Assembly (NCBI GenBank): GCA_963702565.1
Contig: CAVPDE010000020.1
Coordinates: forward strand, 107,491 to 171,490
Direction of reading: 5' to 3'
Length of the DNA stretch: 64,000 nt
Source: CAVPDE01 sp963702565
GTDB lineage: Bacteria > Desulfobacterota > DSM-4660 > Desulfatiglandales > HGW-15
The notes below the pieces were generated by a model. It was not told the DNA's origin, did no database searches, and was given only the letters and a program-made list of their open reading frames with translations. Both the position numbers and the translations under genes were made by a program. This document shows, in pieces, positions 53,789 to 63,072 of the stretch. Positions within the stretch are counted from its first letter, which is position 1, and each line of letters begins with the position of its first letter.

Positions 53789-55120
53789 ATGCCACGAGAT
53801 CTGAAACCTGAATCAATCGATGGGAACCAGGGCAGCAAAGATCCCTGCCCTGGTATCCACGTCGTGGCCAAGCCTATAGGCCCGGCCTGCAATCTCAACT
53901 GCGAGTACTGCTTTTACCTCGAGAAAAAGGCTCTCTTCGGCCCCCGAGAGGATTACCGCATGCCGGACGATGTCCTTGCCGCCTTCATCAGGGGCTACAT
54001 CGAGGCCCAGCCCACGCCGGCAGTCGAGTTCGTCTGGCAGGGAGGGGAGCCCACCCTGCTGGGTATGGACTTCTTCAAGCGGGTTATAGAACTCCAGAAG
54101 CCTTTCGGCCGAAGGAAGACGATCACGAATTCCCTCCAGACCAACGGAACCCTGCTCACGGACAAGTGGTGCGCCTTTCTGAAGAAACACGGATTCCTGG
54201 TCGGGATCAGCCTGGACGGACCGAAGGAGGTCCACGACCGGTATCGCCGCGACCGGTCCGGGAACGGGACGTTCGACAGGGTGATGGCCGGCCTCAAGCT
54301 CTTGCAGAAACATGAAGTCGAATACAACGTGCTCGCCTGCGTCGCCCGTGAAACGGCGAAACGACCTCTCGACGTTTACCGCTTCTTGCGGTCCGAGGGG
54401 GTGGAATTCATGCAGTTCACACCTATTGTCGAGCGGCTGGCGGGCGCGGAGACTGGAGGGTCGGGTCTTCGCCTGTCCGGTCCGCCGGCTCTGAACAGGG
54501 AGGAGCAAGAGGAAGTGAGCGCCTGGAGCGTGGAGCCGGAAAGATACGGCGACTTCCTGATCGCGGTTTACGAAGAGTGGGTACGCAACGACGTGGGCAA
54601 GATCTTTGTCATGAACTTCGAATGGGCACTCAACGCCTGGATAGGCAACCCGTCTCCCGTGTGCGTCCACTCAGTACAGTGCGGCAGGTCGCTCGTGCTG
54701 GAGCACAACGGTGATGTCTATGCCTGCGATCACTGTGTCTACCCGCAGTACCGCCTCGGCAGCATCGTGAACGGCCGATTGACGGACATGGCGGCGCATT
54801 CGCTGAAATCGGGCTTCGGTGTCGGCAAGGAAACGGCACTGCCCCGCCTGTGCAGAGAGTGTGACGTGCTGCCGGCCTGCCGGGGAGGCTGTCCGAAACA
54901 CCGTTTCATGAAGACTTACCTGGGGGAGCCCGGACTGCATTACCTTTGCCCGGGATACAAAAAATTCTTTCGTCATATAAGAAAGTATTTGAAGGCCATG
55001 GCGCAGCTGCTGGAAAACGGGCATCCCGCGTCCCTCGTGATGGAGGCGTTGAAGGGACCTTTGGTCATCAAGCAGGGGAATCGAGGAACTGACAGGCAAG
55101 GTCCACCTCACTCAATGTGA
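53789..55120 (+). CDS. Anaerobic sulfatase-maturating enzyme, radical SAM
   Basis: The 443-residue radical SAM/SPASM protein oxidises the sulfatase active-site Cys to formylglycine without oxygen. The CxxxCxxC cluster motif (CNLNCEYC, Cys34/38/41) is followed by FVWQGGEPTLLGMDFF and ITNSLQTNGTLLTDKW. The C-terminal auxiliary-cluster cysteines lie in VCVHSVQCGRSLVLEHNGDVYACDHCV, LCRECDVLPACRGGCPKHRF and YLCPGYKKFF. Length and motifs match anSME. It follows the sulfatase on the same strand with a gap of about 120 bases, and the pair forms a functional unit. Confidence 0.95.
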   Translation: MPRDLKPESIDGNQGSKDPCPGIHVVAKPIGPACNLNCEYCFYLEKKALFGPREDYRMPDDVLAAFIRGYIEAQPTPAVEFVWQGGEPTLLGMDFFKRVIELQKPFGRRKTITNSLQTNGTLLTDKWCAFLKKHGFLVGISLDGPKEVHDRYRRDRSGNGTFDRVMAGLKLLQKHEVEYNVLACVARETAKRPLDVYRFLRSEGVEFMQFTPIVERLAGAETGGSGLRLSGPPALNREEQEEVSAWSVEPERYGDFLIAVYEEWVRNDVGKIFVMNFEWALNAWIGNPSPVCVHSVQCGRSLVLEHNGDVYACDHCVYPQYRLGSIVNGRLTDMAAHSLKSGFGVGKETALPRLCRECDVLPACRGGCPKHRFMKTYLGEPGLHYLCPGYKKFFRHIRKYLKAMAQLLENGHPASLVMEALKGPLVIKQGNRGTDRQGPPHSM

Positions 55121-55180
55121 TGCCGTGTTCGGCATCAAGCACGATTTGACGCGCCGCACGCTGGAGGCACAGAGGCTCAA

Positions 55181-55252
55181 AAATCCCCCCTCGCCCCTCC
55201 TTAACAAAGAGGGGTAATTCCTCCCTTTGTTAAAGGGAGGTCAGGAGGGATT
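55181..55252. repeat. Palindromic AAATCCCCCCTC/GAGGGATTT repeat
   Basis: The outer arms AAATCCCCCCTC and GGAGGGATTT and inner arms CTCCTTAACAAAG and CTTTGTTAAAGGGAG form a long imperfect hairpin. This is a common dispersed repeat in Desulfobacterota and related genomes. It follows the maturase gene and may also stop transcription. Confidence 0.7.
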
Positions 55253-55317
55253 TAAAAGGAGTGTCTGGACAATTGCGAGCTCATTAATTAAAGACGCTAA
55301 TCAGCATGAGCCCCCTG

Positions 55318-55527
55318 CTATTTCTCGGTTTCCTGCCGGGACATGCCCAGCGCGCGCATTCGGCTATAAAGGCTGGTGCGTTTCATGCCCAGGATCTCGG
55401 CCGCACCGCCCGTTCCAGAATGCTTTTCAATTCCCGGATGTTCCCAGGCCATCTGTAGCGGCACATCGCCATGTTCTGGTCGGCGGTCAGTCCGCGCAGG
55501 AAGCGCCTTCTGTCCACTTTCTTGACA
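55318..55527 (-). pseudogene. 3' remnant of a sigma-54 (NtrC-type) regulator gene, right of the maturase
   Basis: On the minus strand, RFLRGLTADQNMAMCRYRWPGNIRELKSILERAV is the end of an AAA+ sigma-54-interaction domain (the WPGNIREL motif). After a frame jump/deletion, AAEILGMKRTSLYSRMRALGMSRQETEK and a stop follow, the Fis-type DNA-binding end. About 60 residues between them are lost, and nothing of the rest of the regulator is present. Confidence 0.75.
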
Positions 55528-55636
55528 GGATATTCCCTTCTTTCGTATGTTCAACACATGAGGACACCCAATGCCATTCCAGATAAGGAAGAGAGGATTC
55601 CGCGGTTAGGTTCCCAATAGCAGGACGAGGGAAGAG

Positions 55637-57609
55637 ATGCCCAAGAAGTTCATTGATCCCGCATGGTTCGTCCTAGGCTGCCTCGTTTTACTAATCTGGC
55701 AGCTCAGCGCCCCGGCCCTTGCCCAGGCTCAGACTCAAAGCGCACCGGGACTCAAAGGGCACCATGGACCGCGGTCCGGCAGCGGGAACGGCCTCGGCCC
55801 AATCCGATCTGGCTTCGAAGAAAGTCTTGATTTTGCACTCCTTCGCCTATGCTCAGCCGGTTTACAAGATCATTGATCAAGCCCTGATCGATTCCTTTGT
55901 CGCCGGCGGACTCAATTTCAACAACCTGTATTTCGAATTCCTGGACCTGGCGCGAAACCCGGGCCAGAAGTATCGAAATGAATTGATCAATATTTTCCGC
56001 CAGAAATACCAAGGGCGGAACTTCGATTTGGTTGTCGCCCTGCACCAGCAATCCCTCGAGTTCCTGATAAAGGAAGGACAGAGTTTTTACCCCGAGGGTC
56101 CGATCATATGCATTCTGGGTGATCCTGTTCCCGATATCGAGCATTCCGATTCAAAACGCCCCCTCATTTATTTGCCTTTCTCGATCGATGTCATCTCAAC
56201 GGTAAAGGCCATATTCACCCTCCAGCCCGATACCCAGAAGATCGTCGTCATCGCGGGAAGCGCCCCCGTGGACCGGCGATTTCTAGATTTGGTTCAAGCC
56301 GCACTGAAAGCATGGAAAGGGAAGCTGGACGTGGAGTTCATACCTCCCCTTCCCTTGGATGAAATTCTGAAGAAGGTGGCCCATCTGCCGACGAAAACAG
56401 CCATCCTATACACAAACGTCGCCGCCGACAGCACCGGGAAGACCTACATGCCTCGGGATGTTGCCCGGATGATCAGCCGATCCGCCAATGCGCCGGTCTT
56501 CGGCCTGTATGAAACCCTGCTCGGGGACAATGGTATCGTTGGGGGCGCCATCCTGAATCACCAGCTCGAAGGAGAGAGAGCGGTCCGGTCGGCGATGGAG
56601 ATCCTGCGCGGCCAACTTCCCTCGAAACCCCTCACCATTCTCCCGGCTCCCCTGGTCCCCATGTTCGATTGGCTGCAACTCAAGCGCTGGGGCATGAATG
56701 AGGCCGTCCTGCCCGCGGACGCGATGATCCTGAACAAGCCGGTCTCGGCCTGGGAGCGGTACAGGATTTACATCATCGCCGGGGTGGTTTTATGTCTGGC
56801 GGAAACCGCTCTGATCATTTTCCTGATTGTCCAGAGGCGCCGGAGGAGGTGGCCGAGGAAGAGCTGGGGAGATCTTTGTCAACGCCCTGCAGCGCAAGCA
56901 GGCAGAGGAGGCATCTCGAGAAAGCGAGAGGATACTGAGACAGAATGAGAGTGATCTCCGGGGGCTTGCGGGGAGACTGATTTACGCTCAGGAGGAGGAG
57001 CGGAGCCGCTTAGCGCGTGAGCTCCATGATGATTTGGCGCAACGTTTGACGGTTTTTGCGATCGATGTGGGGCGGCTCGATCAACAGTTGATGGATTCGC
57101 CCGCCCCTGTTCGGGAAGAGCTTCGTGAGATGCAAAACAGTATTGTCAGAATTTCTCAAGACGTCCACAGCCTCTCGCGCCAACTTCACCCATCCATCCT
57201 GGACGATCTGGGGTTAATCAAGGCAGCCGAATCGGAATGCACCAGCTTTTCGAGGAGGGAAGGGATTGAAGTCGTCTTCAAGCATGAGAATATTCCAAGG
57301 GTCATCCCGAAGGATGTTTCTCTCTCCCTGTACCGGATTATCCAGGAGGGGCTGACCAACATCTCCAAGCATGCCTGTGCGGAGCACATCTCTGTTTCTT
57401 TAAAAGGCATTGATCATGACGTCTTGTTATCGGTTCAGGATGATGGTATTGGCTTCGATTGGGCGGAAGTAAAGGAAAACCCAGGTCTGGGATTCTCGAG
57501 TATGCGCGAACGGGCAAGGCTTATCCACGGCGAACTCTCCATTCAGTCCCAGCCGGAAAAAGGAACGGTGATCACCCTCAGGGTGCCTTTAGCGAGGGAG
57601 GGAGAATGA
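55637..57609 (+). CDS. Sensor histidine kinase: ABC-substrate-binding-like sensor plus NarL-type (HisKA_3) kinase (frame breaks)
   Basis: About 650 residues when joined. Start at 55637 gives a signal sequence (FVLGCLVLLIWQLSAPALAQ). After a frame break near 55780, a periplasmic sensor follows that is very close to that of the kinase at 9861 (NLYFEFLDLARNPGQ, PIICILGDP, SANAPVFGLYETLLGDNG). A membrane helix (YIIAGVVLCLAETALIIFLIV) comes next. Two more breaks near 56850 and 56880 lie in the coiled linker. The transmitter (AQEEERSRLARELHDDLAQRLTVFAIDVGRL, His in ARELHDD; DDGIGFD; GLGFSSMRERARLIHGEL) is of the HisKA_3/NarX type, unlike the FixL type of its paralogue. Its stop overlaps the next regulator as ATGA. 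Confidence 0.88.
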
Positions 57610-58247
57610 AAAAACCGCGTGTTCTATTGGCGGATGATCATCAAATCGTGATCGAGGGATTGAAGAGCCTTCTGAAAGACGAGTTTGAAGTTGTAGGAAG
57701 CGTGGGGGATGGACGAGCCCTCGTGGATCAAGCTGCCATACTCCATCCGGATGTGATTGTGGCGGATATCTCGATGCCCCAACTCAACGGCATTGAAGCG
57801 GCCCGACAGATTAAGAAAACCGACAAGAATATCAAGATTGTGTTTCTAACCATGCATTTGGACGCCACCTATGCAGCGAATGCCTTCGAGGCCGGCGCTT
57901 CAGGTTTCGTCTTGAAACACTCGGCCCCATCCGAATTGACCACGGCGATTCATGAAGCAATGAAAGGACAAACGTACGTGAGTCCCCTGATTGCAGGAGA
58001 CCTTATCCGCACCTATCGGGAAGGGGATTCCCCGGAAAAGGATTTATTTAAGAAAATCAGCCCCCGACAGCGGGAGATCCTACAGCTCCTGGCTGAAGGG
58101 AAGTCCGGTAAAGAAATCGCATCCATTTTGAATATCTCGCCAAGGACCGTTGAATTCCATAAGTACAAGATGATGGAACAGCTCAAAATTAAGACCAGTG
58201 CCGAATTGGTCCAGTACGCTGTGAAACATGGGATCATCTCCCTATAA
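57606..58247 (+). CDS. NarL/FixJ family response regulator
   Basis: A 213-residue partner of the preceding kinase with ATGA overlap. The receiver domain has RVLLADDHQIVIEGLKSLL (acidic pair), VIVADISMPQLNGIEA (phosphorylated Asp), FLTMH and FVLKHSAPSEL (Lys). A LuxR-type helix-turn-helix runs from about residue 147 (SPRQREILQLLAEGKSGKEIASILNISPRTVEFHKYKMMEQL). Standard length and arrangement. Targets are unknown; the divergently redox-flavoured genes downstream (58951 onward) are candidates only by position. Confidence 0.93.
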   Translation: MKKPRVLLADDHQIVIEGLKSLLKDEFEVVGSVGDGRALVDQAAILHPDVIVADISMPQLNGIEAARQIKKTDKNIKIVFLTMHLDATYAANAFEAGASGFVLKHSAPSELTTAIHEAMKGQTYVSPLIAGDLIRTYREGDSPEKDLFKKISPRQREILQLLAEGKSGKEIASILNISPRTVEFHKYKMMEQLKIKTSAELVQYAVKHGIISL

Positions 58248-58254
58248 CGCTCGT

Positions 58255-58285
58255 AAAATTACTAGGTGAGAGACTAGTAAATTTT
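58255..58285 (+). terminator. Hairpin terminator after the NarL-type regulator
   Basis: AAAATTACTAG at 58255-58265 pairs with CTAGTAAATTTT at 58274-58285 (one bulged A), with T-rich sequence at the 3' side. It lies eight bases after the regulator stop. Confidence 0.55.
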
Positions 58286-58507
58286 CTCTCCAAAACCAGT
58301 AGTTCCCCGAGTTGTCTTATTTCCTGCCTCCTCGCTACCCTAAACCCAAGAGCTTCAGATTGATTGACTCGGCTTGGACCGATCGATTGAGATTTCGACG
58401 ACCTTAGCTTCCAAGATCGTCTTGGGACAGCGGGGGATTGTCACCTCCAAAACTTCTCACAAGCGCTTACGAACCTCCATCCACGGAGCACCCGGAAGGG
58501 AGTAACC

Positions 58508-58900
58508 ATGCGACAAGGACGTATCATTCTCGCCGATAAGCATTCAAATATGCTGGCAGGGATTCGTCGTCTTCTTGAAGATGAGGCTGAGACGGTTCTG
58601 ATGGTAGCGGACGAGGCTTCGCTCCACCATGCCTTGGAGACCCACAGCCCCGATGTGGTGGTGGCAGATCTCTCGCTTCCCAGTTCAACGGAAAAAAACA
58701 TTGCCTGGGTGCTCAAGACAAATTTTCCCAAGATAAAAGTCATTATCCTGAGCGTCCATGATGAAAAAGCAGTGCTGGACGATGTGATGGCAGCAGGAGT
58801 TGAAGGCTTTGTCTTGAAGCACAGAGCAGTGATCGATTTGATTCCGGCCATTCGCGGAGTACTGCAAGGCTGCAAGTACGTTTCGCCGAACATAAATTGA
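58508..58900 (+). CDS. Stand-alone receiver domain protein (CheY-like)
   Basis: The 130-residue protein is a receiver domain only: RIILADKHSNMLAGIRRLLEDEAETVLMVADEASLHHALETHSPDVVVADLSLPS (phosphorylatable Asp in VVADLSL), VIILSVHDEKAV, GFVLKHRAVIDLIPAIRGVLQG. The first acidic pair is ADK rather than DD, so one metal-binding acid is missing. The missing output domain may mean a truncated NarL-type regulator (it ends where a linker would begin, at KYVSPNIN) or a true phosphate-relay protein. It follows the two-component pair by 260 bases and is well preceded by GGAAGGGAG. Confidence 0.8.
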   Translation: MRQGRIILADKHSNMLAGIRRLLEDEAETVLMVADEASLHHALETHSPDVVVADLSLPSSTEKNIAWVLKTNFPKIKVIILSVHDEKAVLDDVMAAGVEGFVLKHRAVIDLIPAIRGVLQGCKYVSPNIN

Positions 58901-58950
58901 TTTCAAGAAACCGTCGTTATCCAGAAAATCAAATCAACAAGGAGGCAAGT

Positions 58951-60641
58951 ATGAAAGTCATCATCGTTGGAGGGGTTGCGGGTGGTGCGTCGTGTGCGGC
59001 ACGCCTGCGCAGGTTGGATGAAAAAGCCGAGATCCTCATGGTGGAACGCGGACCGTATGTTTCCTACGCAAACTGCGGGTTGCCCTACCATGTCGGCGGC
59101 GTGATTGAGCAGGAGTCGAGCCTTCTCGTGTTCACTGCCCAGATGTTCCGTGCAATGTTCGCGATCGACGCGCGGGCGAACACCGAGGCAATTTCTATCT
59201 CGCCGAAGAAAAAGACCGTGGAACTGCGGAATGTAACGACCGGCGAGGTCACCACCGAGAAATACGACAAGCTGGTGCTCTCGCCCGGGGCGGCTCCGAT
59301 CCGTCCTCCCCTGCCCGGAATCGATCTTCCGGGAATCTTTTCGGTGAGGACCGTGCCGGATGCGAGGGTGATCCGGGAGTGGATTGAACGGGGTTCAAGT
59401 GATTTGCCCGAAGAGCACACGTCCTCGGGATTCCGGTCGCTGGAGAAGCCGAAGCGCGCGGTGGTGGTCGGCGGCGGATACATCGGCCTCGAGATGGCGG
59501 AAAACCTGGTCCATCGCGGTCTCGAAGTGACGATCGTCGAGATGCTCGATCAGGTCATGGCTCCGCTCGATCAGGAATGCGCACGCCTCCTCGAGCGCCA
59601 CCTGGAAAAGAACGGAGTCCGCCTCGCTCTGAGTGACGCGGTGGCCGGCTTCAAGCAGACGGCTGAACGGCTCGCTTGAGGTTCTCACGAAGTCCGGCAA
59701 GGCGCATCCGGCAGACATCGTGATCCTCGCCATCGGCGTGCGTCCGGAGACCGCGCTGGCAAAGGCGGCTGGGCTCGAGATCGGCCAGCGCGGCGGGATC
59801 CGCGTCGACGAACACATGCGCACGAGCGACCCGGATATTTTCGCCGTCGGAGACGCGGTCGAAGTCAAGGATTTCGTCACCGGCGAATGGTCCCTGATCC
59901 CGCTCGCAGGGCCTGCGAACCGGCAGGGCCGCATCGCGGCCGATGTGATCGCCGGCCGCAGATTCCAGGTTCCGCGGCACCCAGGGCACCTCGGTCATCG
60001 GGATCTTCGGGGGAACGGTCGCCACGACCGGCGCCAACGAAAAGCTTCTCACCCGGCTGGGCCAAAAGGATTTCGAAAAAGTCTATATCTTCCCGAATTC
60101 CCACGCCGGGTACTACCCGGGCGCCAAGACCATCGTGCTGAAAGTCATTTTCCGGAAATCCGACGGGCGTCTTCTCGGGGCCCAGGCGCTGGGCATGGAT
60201 GGCGTTGAGAAGCGGATCGATGCCCTGGCCATGGCGATCCAGATGGGAGCGACGGTGTACGACCTGGAAGAGGCGGAGCTCTGCTACGCGCCAGCTTTCG
60301 GAAGCGCCAAGGATCCCGTCAACTTCGCGGGGATGGTTCCGGCCAATGTGCTTCGGGGCGACATGCCGCTCTGCCACTGGAACTCAGTGGATGGCGGGTA
60401 CCTCCTCGATGTGCGCAATCCGCCGGAGCTCGCCGTGGAGTCAGTTCCAGGTGCGGTCAACATCCCGCTGCCGGAGCTCCGCGCACGCCTCGGCGAACTG
60501 CCCCGCGACCGCGAGATCAATATCATCTGCCGCTCTGCCGGGCGTGCCTACTTCGCGACGCGCATCCTGATGCAGAACGGGTTCAAAGCACGAATCATCT
60601 CCGGCGGCATGCTGTCCCGCTCGATGCTCGTGGCAAAGTGA
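58951..60641 (+). CDS. CoA-disulfide reductase-like flavoprotein with C-terminal rhodanese domain (two frame breaks)
   Basis: About 560 residues when joined. The ATG at 58951 follows AAGGAGGCAAGT. The FAD motif VIIVGGVAGGASCAARLRRL, the single redox Cys42 in YVSYANCGLPYHVGG, NADH-binding RAVVVGGGYIGLEMAENLVHRGLEVTIVE and the second FAD loop SDPDIFAVGDAVEV place it in the CoA-disulfide/persulfide reductase group. The C-terminus has a rhodanese-like domain (GGYLLDVRNPPELAVESVPGAVNIPLPELRARLGEL) with Cys in INIICRSAGRAYF. Breaks near 59664 (extra A) and 59970 (extra G) join the dimerisation part GTQGTSVIGIFGGTVATTGANEKLL. Such fusions reduce CoA disulfide, polysulfide or persulfides with NAD(P)H. 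Confidence 0.9.
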
Positions 60642-60727
60642 AAACTGAATTTTCGTAAACGGAAAGGCTTCACAACCGATCCAAGCTGCTTCAAAACCCC
60701 AACATTGAAACAAAAAGGAGTAAACAT

Positions 60728-61126
60728 ATGAGAAAGAAATTGACGGATATGCGCCCAGTAGACGACTTCGTCACCCGGAACACCCCGGGCCTCAAAATTT
60801 GGGATGAGCAATGGGGCGGCATGCAGTGCGCCTACCACATCTTTGCCCCGGGTACTGACTTCACAGACATTCTGAAGGGAAAGGGACTGGAGCACGATCT
60901 GTGCGGGGTTGAACACTGGGCTTACGTTTTGAAGGGCTCGGTGGAGGTCATTTACCTTGACGGGACCATTGAGATTTGCCGCGCTGGGGAAGTGTGCTTC
61001 TGGCCGGCTCCGCACAACTTCAAGTCGAAGGAAGGGGCCGAGATCATCCAGTTCAGCACCGCTGGAGGGTTGGCTGCGCAAGGCAAGAGAATCCAGGAGT
61101 TTGTCGCGAAACAGATGAAGAAGTAA
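60728..61126 (+). CDS. Cupin-fold small protein
   Basis: A 132-residue protein starting at 60728, after AAAAGGAG. The sequence DLCGVEHWAYVLKGSVEVIYLDGTIEICRAGEVCFWPAPHNFKSKEGAEIIQFST has the two cupin motifs (G-x-x-H-x-x-Y...G and the P-x-x-x-H region), with possible metal ligands His, Glu and His. No catalytic class can be assigned. Related single-domain proteins are annotated only as cupin-like. It is on the same strand as the flavoprotein and the AhpD-like gene and may share a transcript. Confidence 0.75.
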   Translation: MRKKLTDMRPVDDFVTRNTPGLKIWDEQWGGMQCAYHIFAPGTDFTDILKGKGLEHDLCGVEHWAYVLKGSVEVIYLDGTIEICRAGEVCFWPAPHNFKSKEGAEIIQFSTAGGLAAQGKRIQEFVAKQMKK

Positions 61127-61218
61127 GTGTTGATGCGCCCTGCATTCCGTAAACCAAACATCGGGGCGAGGGGAAATAACTTTTAACAATACGCCAATCT
61201 CAGAAAGGAGAAAACAAA

Positions 61219-61896
61219 ATGAAACTGAAAATAGGTCCTACTCGCAGAGTCCAAGCCAACAACACCCGCGGTGCCGCTTTCTACGGATGGGCGCCTTCGT
61301 CGGCGTCGGCAAGACCCAGCGGGCTCACGTCTACTACGGCGGCATACCCTCCCGTCGGCCCGGACGACTACAAGAAGATCGATCCGGAGAAACTGGCCCG
61401 TGAACTCGAAGTGGACAAATGCGCGGTCAATCACGGCCGCTTCTGGATGATGGACGAGCTGGAGTTACGCCGCGGGCGACACCGTGGACTTTCATGGCAT
61501 CAAAATGAACTGGGCCGGCGACATGACCGGGGCCGAAATGATCGCCCAGTTCCAGAGCGCCTACGTGCCCTCATTGATCCAGCGCAACACAACTGGATCT
61601 TTCAAGGCGGGCAAGCCGGTGCATCTGCTGCGCGAGCCCGGCGGCCCGGTCTGGGTCCTGCAGGAATACACAAAGGCGGTCGATCCGAGCCTGACCCCCG
61701 ACAACCTCGACCACGGTGGGCAGCAAGCTGAAGACCCTGCCGAAAGGCTGGAAGTTCGAAACCAAGGTGATCACCAAGGACCTTTCGCTGGATACGGGCC
61801 GCTGCGGCGGCTGGGCGGCCATCATTCGCGACGAACTGCAACACATACCAGGGCTGCGGCTACGGCAAGGACACCAGCGCCAACTACGTGCCGTAA
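61219..61896 (+). pseudogene. Hypothetical protein broken by several frame shifts
   Basis: A ribosome site AGAAAGGAG precedes ATG 61219. Pieces in different frames form one plausible protein of about 225 residues: PEKLARELEVDKCAVNHGRFWMMDELEL, then DFHGIKMNWAGDMTGAEMIAQFQSAYVPSLIQRNTTGSFKAGKPVHLLREPGGPVWVLQEYTKAVDPSLTPDNLD, then KLKTLPKGWKFETKVITKDLSLDTG...WAAIIRDELQ, and finally GCGYGKDTSANYVP with a stop at 61894-61896. Breaks lie near 61290, 61468, 61715 and 61848. The KLPKGWKFxTKV block recurs in exported hypothetical proteins, but I do not recognise a function. Confidence 0.55.
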
Positions 61897-61934
61897 CCCG
61901 TCGTGCGTGGAGGTGTGAACCAGGAGGTGAAGTG

Positions 61935-62495
61935 ATGGCAGAGTCTCGCCACGTCACCGGCAGCAGGGGCGAAGCGCCTGTGGATGATCCGCACCCGAAG
62001 AGTGGCACAAGCCCACCACCGACGCACCCCGGGAAGATGAAGCGTACGCTGACCCCTGGCAACTTCTTCAAGACGGTCGCCAACGTCGTGGCCTCGGGCC
62101 CCGTCCTTCTCGCGGCCCTGGTCAGGCCGAAAACCTCTGCTGCGCTGCGCGAGAAGGTCATGCTCGGCGTGACTTCGGTCACCGACTGCCGCTACTGCCA
62201 GTGGGGTCACACCCACTGGGCCATGGCCCAAGGCGTGCCGCTTGAGGAGGTCAACCAGATCCTCGGCCATCAGATCGAGTCGCTGAAGGCAAAGAACCCG
62301 GCCGAGGCCGCGGCGATCCTTTTTGCTCAGCACTATGCGGAGAATCTCGACCGGTTCGATCCGGAATCGATAGAGAACCTGCGCAAGTATTACAGCGACG
62401 CCCAGGTGGCCGAGATCCTCGCCTACGTGCGCGCAATCACGCTCGGCAGCCTGACCGGCAACACTGTGGACGCCTTTCTTGGCCGCTTCCGCTGA
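61935..62495 (+). CDS. AhpD-like / carboxymuconolactone decarboxylase family protein
   Basis: A 186-residue protein starting at ATG 61935, after AGGAGGTGAAGTG. The AhpD-like motif is present: REKVMLGVTSVTDCRYCQWGHTHWAMAQGVPLEEVNQIL, with the CxxC and downstream His forming the redox/proton-relay site. The N-terminal 35 residues are polar and probably disordered. Helices at AEAAAILFAQHYAENLDRF and AQVAEILAYVRAITLGSLTGNTVDAFLGRF complete the fold. AhpD-type proteins are thiol-disulfide reductases or peroxidase partners, which fits the neighbouring CoA-disulfide reductase-like gene. Confidence 0.85.
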   Translation: MAESRHVTGSRGEAPVDDPHPKSGTSPPPTHPGKMKRTLTPGNFFKTVANVVASGPVLLAALVRPKTSAALREKVMLGVTSVTDCRYCQWGHTHWAMAQGVPLEEVNQILGHQIESLKAKNPAEAAAILFAQHYAENLDRFDPESIENLRKYYSDAQVAEILAYVRAITLGSLTGNTVDAFLGRFR

Positions 62496-62532
62496 GTGGG
62501 GGTAACGATATTTTGTGGGAGGGTCATAAATC

Positions 62533-63072
62533 ATGAGCAGCCCTGATAAGAAAAAAAGGAACTGGAAGAAAATTCTATTCGAGGAGTTGGTCGAGTACTG
62601 GATAAATGTCGCCTATCTCGCCGTGGTGTTCGCCGCCTTCACGCAGCACCGAAGATTTCTTCTGGCTGCCTATGATATCACTTACACGGATTACGGGGTG
62701 GCCGTGATCCAAGCCTTGATTCTTGCAAAAGTCATCATGATCGGAGCTGTGTTCCGCCTCGGTCGCGGCCTTGAAGATAAGCCCCTGATTTATCCCACCC
62801 TTTACAAGACTGTCGTCTTCACTCTCTTTGTCGCTGTCTTTACCCTCATGGAGCATGCGGTCAAGGGCCTGTTGACGGGGAAGGGGCTCATGGGAGGTCT
62901 CGTTGACTACTTTGGGAAAGGACCCTATGAATTTCTCGCCGGCTGTGTGATCATTTTCGTGGCTTTTATCCCCTTCTTCTGTGTCAAGGAGTTGGGGCGG
63001 GTGTTGGGACAGGACAAAATAACGGCTCTCTTTTTCCGGAGAGAGAGCCGTCTAGAGAGGATTAATGCATGA
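62533..63072 (+). CDS. Membrane protein of unknown function
   Basis: A 179-residue protein with a charged N-terminus (SSPDKKKRNWKKILFEELVEYW) and four hydrophobic segments (INVAYLAVVFAAFTQ, YGVAVIQALILAKVIMIGAVF, LYKTVVFTLFVAVFTLMEHAV, FLAGCVIIFVAFIPFFCV). GRGLEDKPLIYPTLYKT joins the middle pair. I do not recognise a named family. The start is preceded by GGGAGGGTC. The stop overlaps the following SulP gene by ATGA, which suggests co-translation and perhaps a shared role. Confidence 0.75.
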   Translation: MSSPDKKKRNWKKILFEELVEYWINVAYLAVVFAAFTQHRRFLLAAYDITYTDYGVAVIQALILAKVIMIGAVFRLGRGLEDKPLIYPTLYKTVVFTLFVAVFTLMEHAVKGLLTGKGLMGGLVDYFGKGPYEFLAGCVIIFVAFIPFFCVKELGRVLGQDKITALFFRRESRLERINA

